Assembly: GCA_025361185.1 (NCBI GenBank)
Contig: JANYAR010000101.1
Span: 1-53,859 of the forward strand
Source: Alphaproteobacteria bacterium
Lineage (GTDB): Bacteria; Pseudomonadota; Alphaproteobacteria; Micropepsales; Micropepsaceae
Direction: 5' to 3'
Length of the DNA: 53,859 bases
Shown: positions 53,204 to 53,859 of the stretch, in pieces
Layout of the letters: the number at the start of each line of letters is the position of its first letter
Numbering within the stretch: position 1 is the stretch's first letter
Program-made: the position numbers and the translations under genes
The notes under the pieces: generated by a model
The model's database searches: none
What the model saw: only the letters and a program-made list of their open reading frames with translations
Told to the model about the DNA's origin: nothing

Positions 53204-53859
53204 CTAGAATTTCTCCGGCCGGTGTCCAGCGCGGCTATTGATGTAATTGAGCAAATAAATTCCCACGAAGAAATACAATTCTACCGTAAAATAGTGGCCC
53301 ATGCGCGTCATCCGCACGATGAGGTAGGGCAGTATCGCGTTGCGTATCGCCAGATGGGGCGTGCCCCGAACGCGCGCGCAGACGATGAGAAATCCAACCA
53401 GAAGCACAAGCCCCGGCACGCCCAACTCCGCGGCCGCACGCAGGAACATGGACGCGGCGTCATCCCTATTAAGATCCATCGACGTAATTATACGCCGCCC
53501 GGCACTGGCAATATTATTGGTACCGGTTATGTCCCCGACATACTTGTCATAGGCGTTGGCGTACCCGCCGATCCCGATGCCGGTCAGAGGATGAGCCCAG
53601 AAGCTCTGGCTGGCGACATAGATGTTGGATAGAAAGGCAAAGGTCGTGGCGCCAGTGCCGGAAAGATCCTGGTTTACGATAGCCACGGCCATCTCATTCG
53701 CTCGGACGCGCAAATTGGGACTTGCTACATAGAGGCCGGCGATCAGGGCACCGGCCGCGAGACCGCCTCCAAGAATTTGCCATCCTTTGATACGGGGCCC
53801 ATAGGCGAAGAGCCCGATTAGAAGCAGGCCGAAGAAGCCAAGGGTCGAATCCGCCAGCA
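53204..53859 (-). CDS. O-antigen ligase/polymerase-like membrane protein, C-terminal part (runs off the window)
   Basis: The reading frame is open to the right edge with no stop, so this is the C-terminal 217 or so residues of a longer protein. Visible helices at the window edge (GFFGLLLIGLFAYGP, GGLAAGALIAGLYVA) and near the end (LGVPGLVLLVGFLIVCA), plus the periplasmic loop HPLTGIGIGGYANAY, match the Wzy_C family of O-antigen polymerases and ligases. The start and the catalytic region are outside the window, so polymerase and ligase cannot be told apart. Confidence 0.8.
   Translation of the reverse strand, partial: LADSTLGFFGLLLIGLFAYGPRIKGWQILGGGLAAGALIAGLYVASPNLRVRANEMAVAIVNQDLSGTGATTFAFLSNIYVASQSFWAHPLTGIGIGGYANAYDKYVGDITGTNNIASAGRRIITSMDLNRDDAASMFLRAAAELGVPGLVLLVGFLIVCARVRGTPHLAIRNAILPYLIVRMTRMGHYFTVELYFFVGIYLLNYINSRAGHRPEKF

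Overview
The window is about 54 kb of GC-rich (roughly 60%) bacterial chromosome, most likely from an alphaproteobacterium. Three things point there: the gene order uvrA - ssb - gyrA - coaD - cyclophilin - queA - tgt, which is a familiar alphaproteobacterial neighbourhood; a GAAC-N7-GAAC direct repeat (the alphaproteobacterial LexA box type) in front of ssb; and the general protein character. I cannot name the genus.

Region 1 (1-13.5 kb) is housekeeping backbone with surface-polysaccharide genes set into it. Between uvrA and ssb lie an FkbM methyltransferase, a small secreted/membrane protein and an MBOAT/SGNH O-acyltransferase pair. Between the cyclophilin gene and queA lie a WbpE-like sugar aminotransferase and a DUF2189 membrane protein. 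Region 2 (13.7-17.4 kb) has a WbaP-type polyprenyl-phosphate sugar-phosphate transferase, which would start a glycan on its lipid carrier, a GH57-type hydrolase and a tRNA-Lys(TTT) with a clear promoter. Region 3 (17.5-23.8 kb) has glycosyltransferases, an FkbM methyltransferase and a compact four-gene operon for a dTDP-3-amino-3,6-dideoxyhexose.

Region 4 (38.6 down to 23.85 kb, all minus strand) is the most interesting part. It is one 14.7-kb run of 13 tightly spaced genes headed by a winged-helix regulator fused to a Rossmann-like domain, then an RfaH/NusG-like antiterminator. Next come an ops-like element and pseB, pseC, a PhyH oxygenase, an FkbM methyltransferase, an ABC exporter, an SpsF/PseF-type cytidylyltransferase, a methyltransferase, a metallophosphoesterase, an ATP-grasp ligase, pseG, pseI and a capsule-type transferase. 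A strong promoter with a 36-bp palindrome over its -35 and spacer lies directly upstream. The genes make a CMP-pseudaminic-acid-like nonulosonic acid, but there is no PseH-type acetyltransferase. An ATP-grasp ligase sits directly before pseG, so a modified (acyl- or aminoacyl-) pseudaminic acid is a reasonable hypothesis.

Region 5 (38.9-53.9 kb) carries more glycosyltransferases, several methyltransferases, an SDR epimerase, a NodU-type carbamoyltransferase, GDP-L-fucose genes (gmd-fcl, with their own promoter and a palindrome over the -10), and a truncated O-antigen polymerase/ligase at the edge. Taken together the window encodes a complex lipid-linked glycan (O-antigen, capsule or exopolysaccharide) rich in deoxy-amino sugars, fucose and nonulosonic acid and decorated by methyl, carbamoyl and acyl groups. 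All functional calls come from motif recognition; no database search was run.
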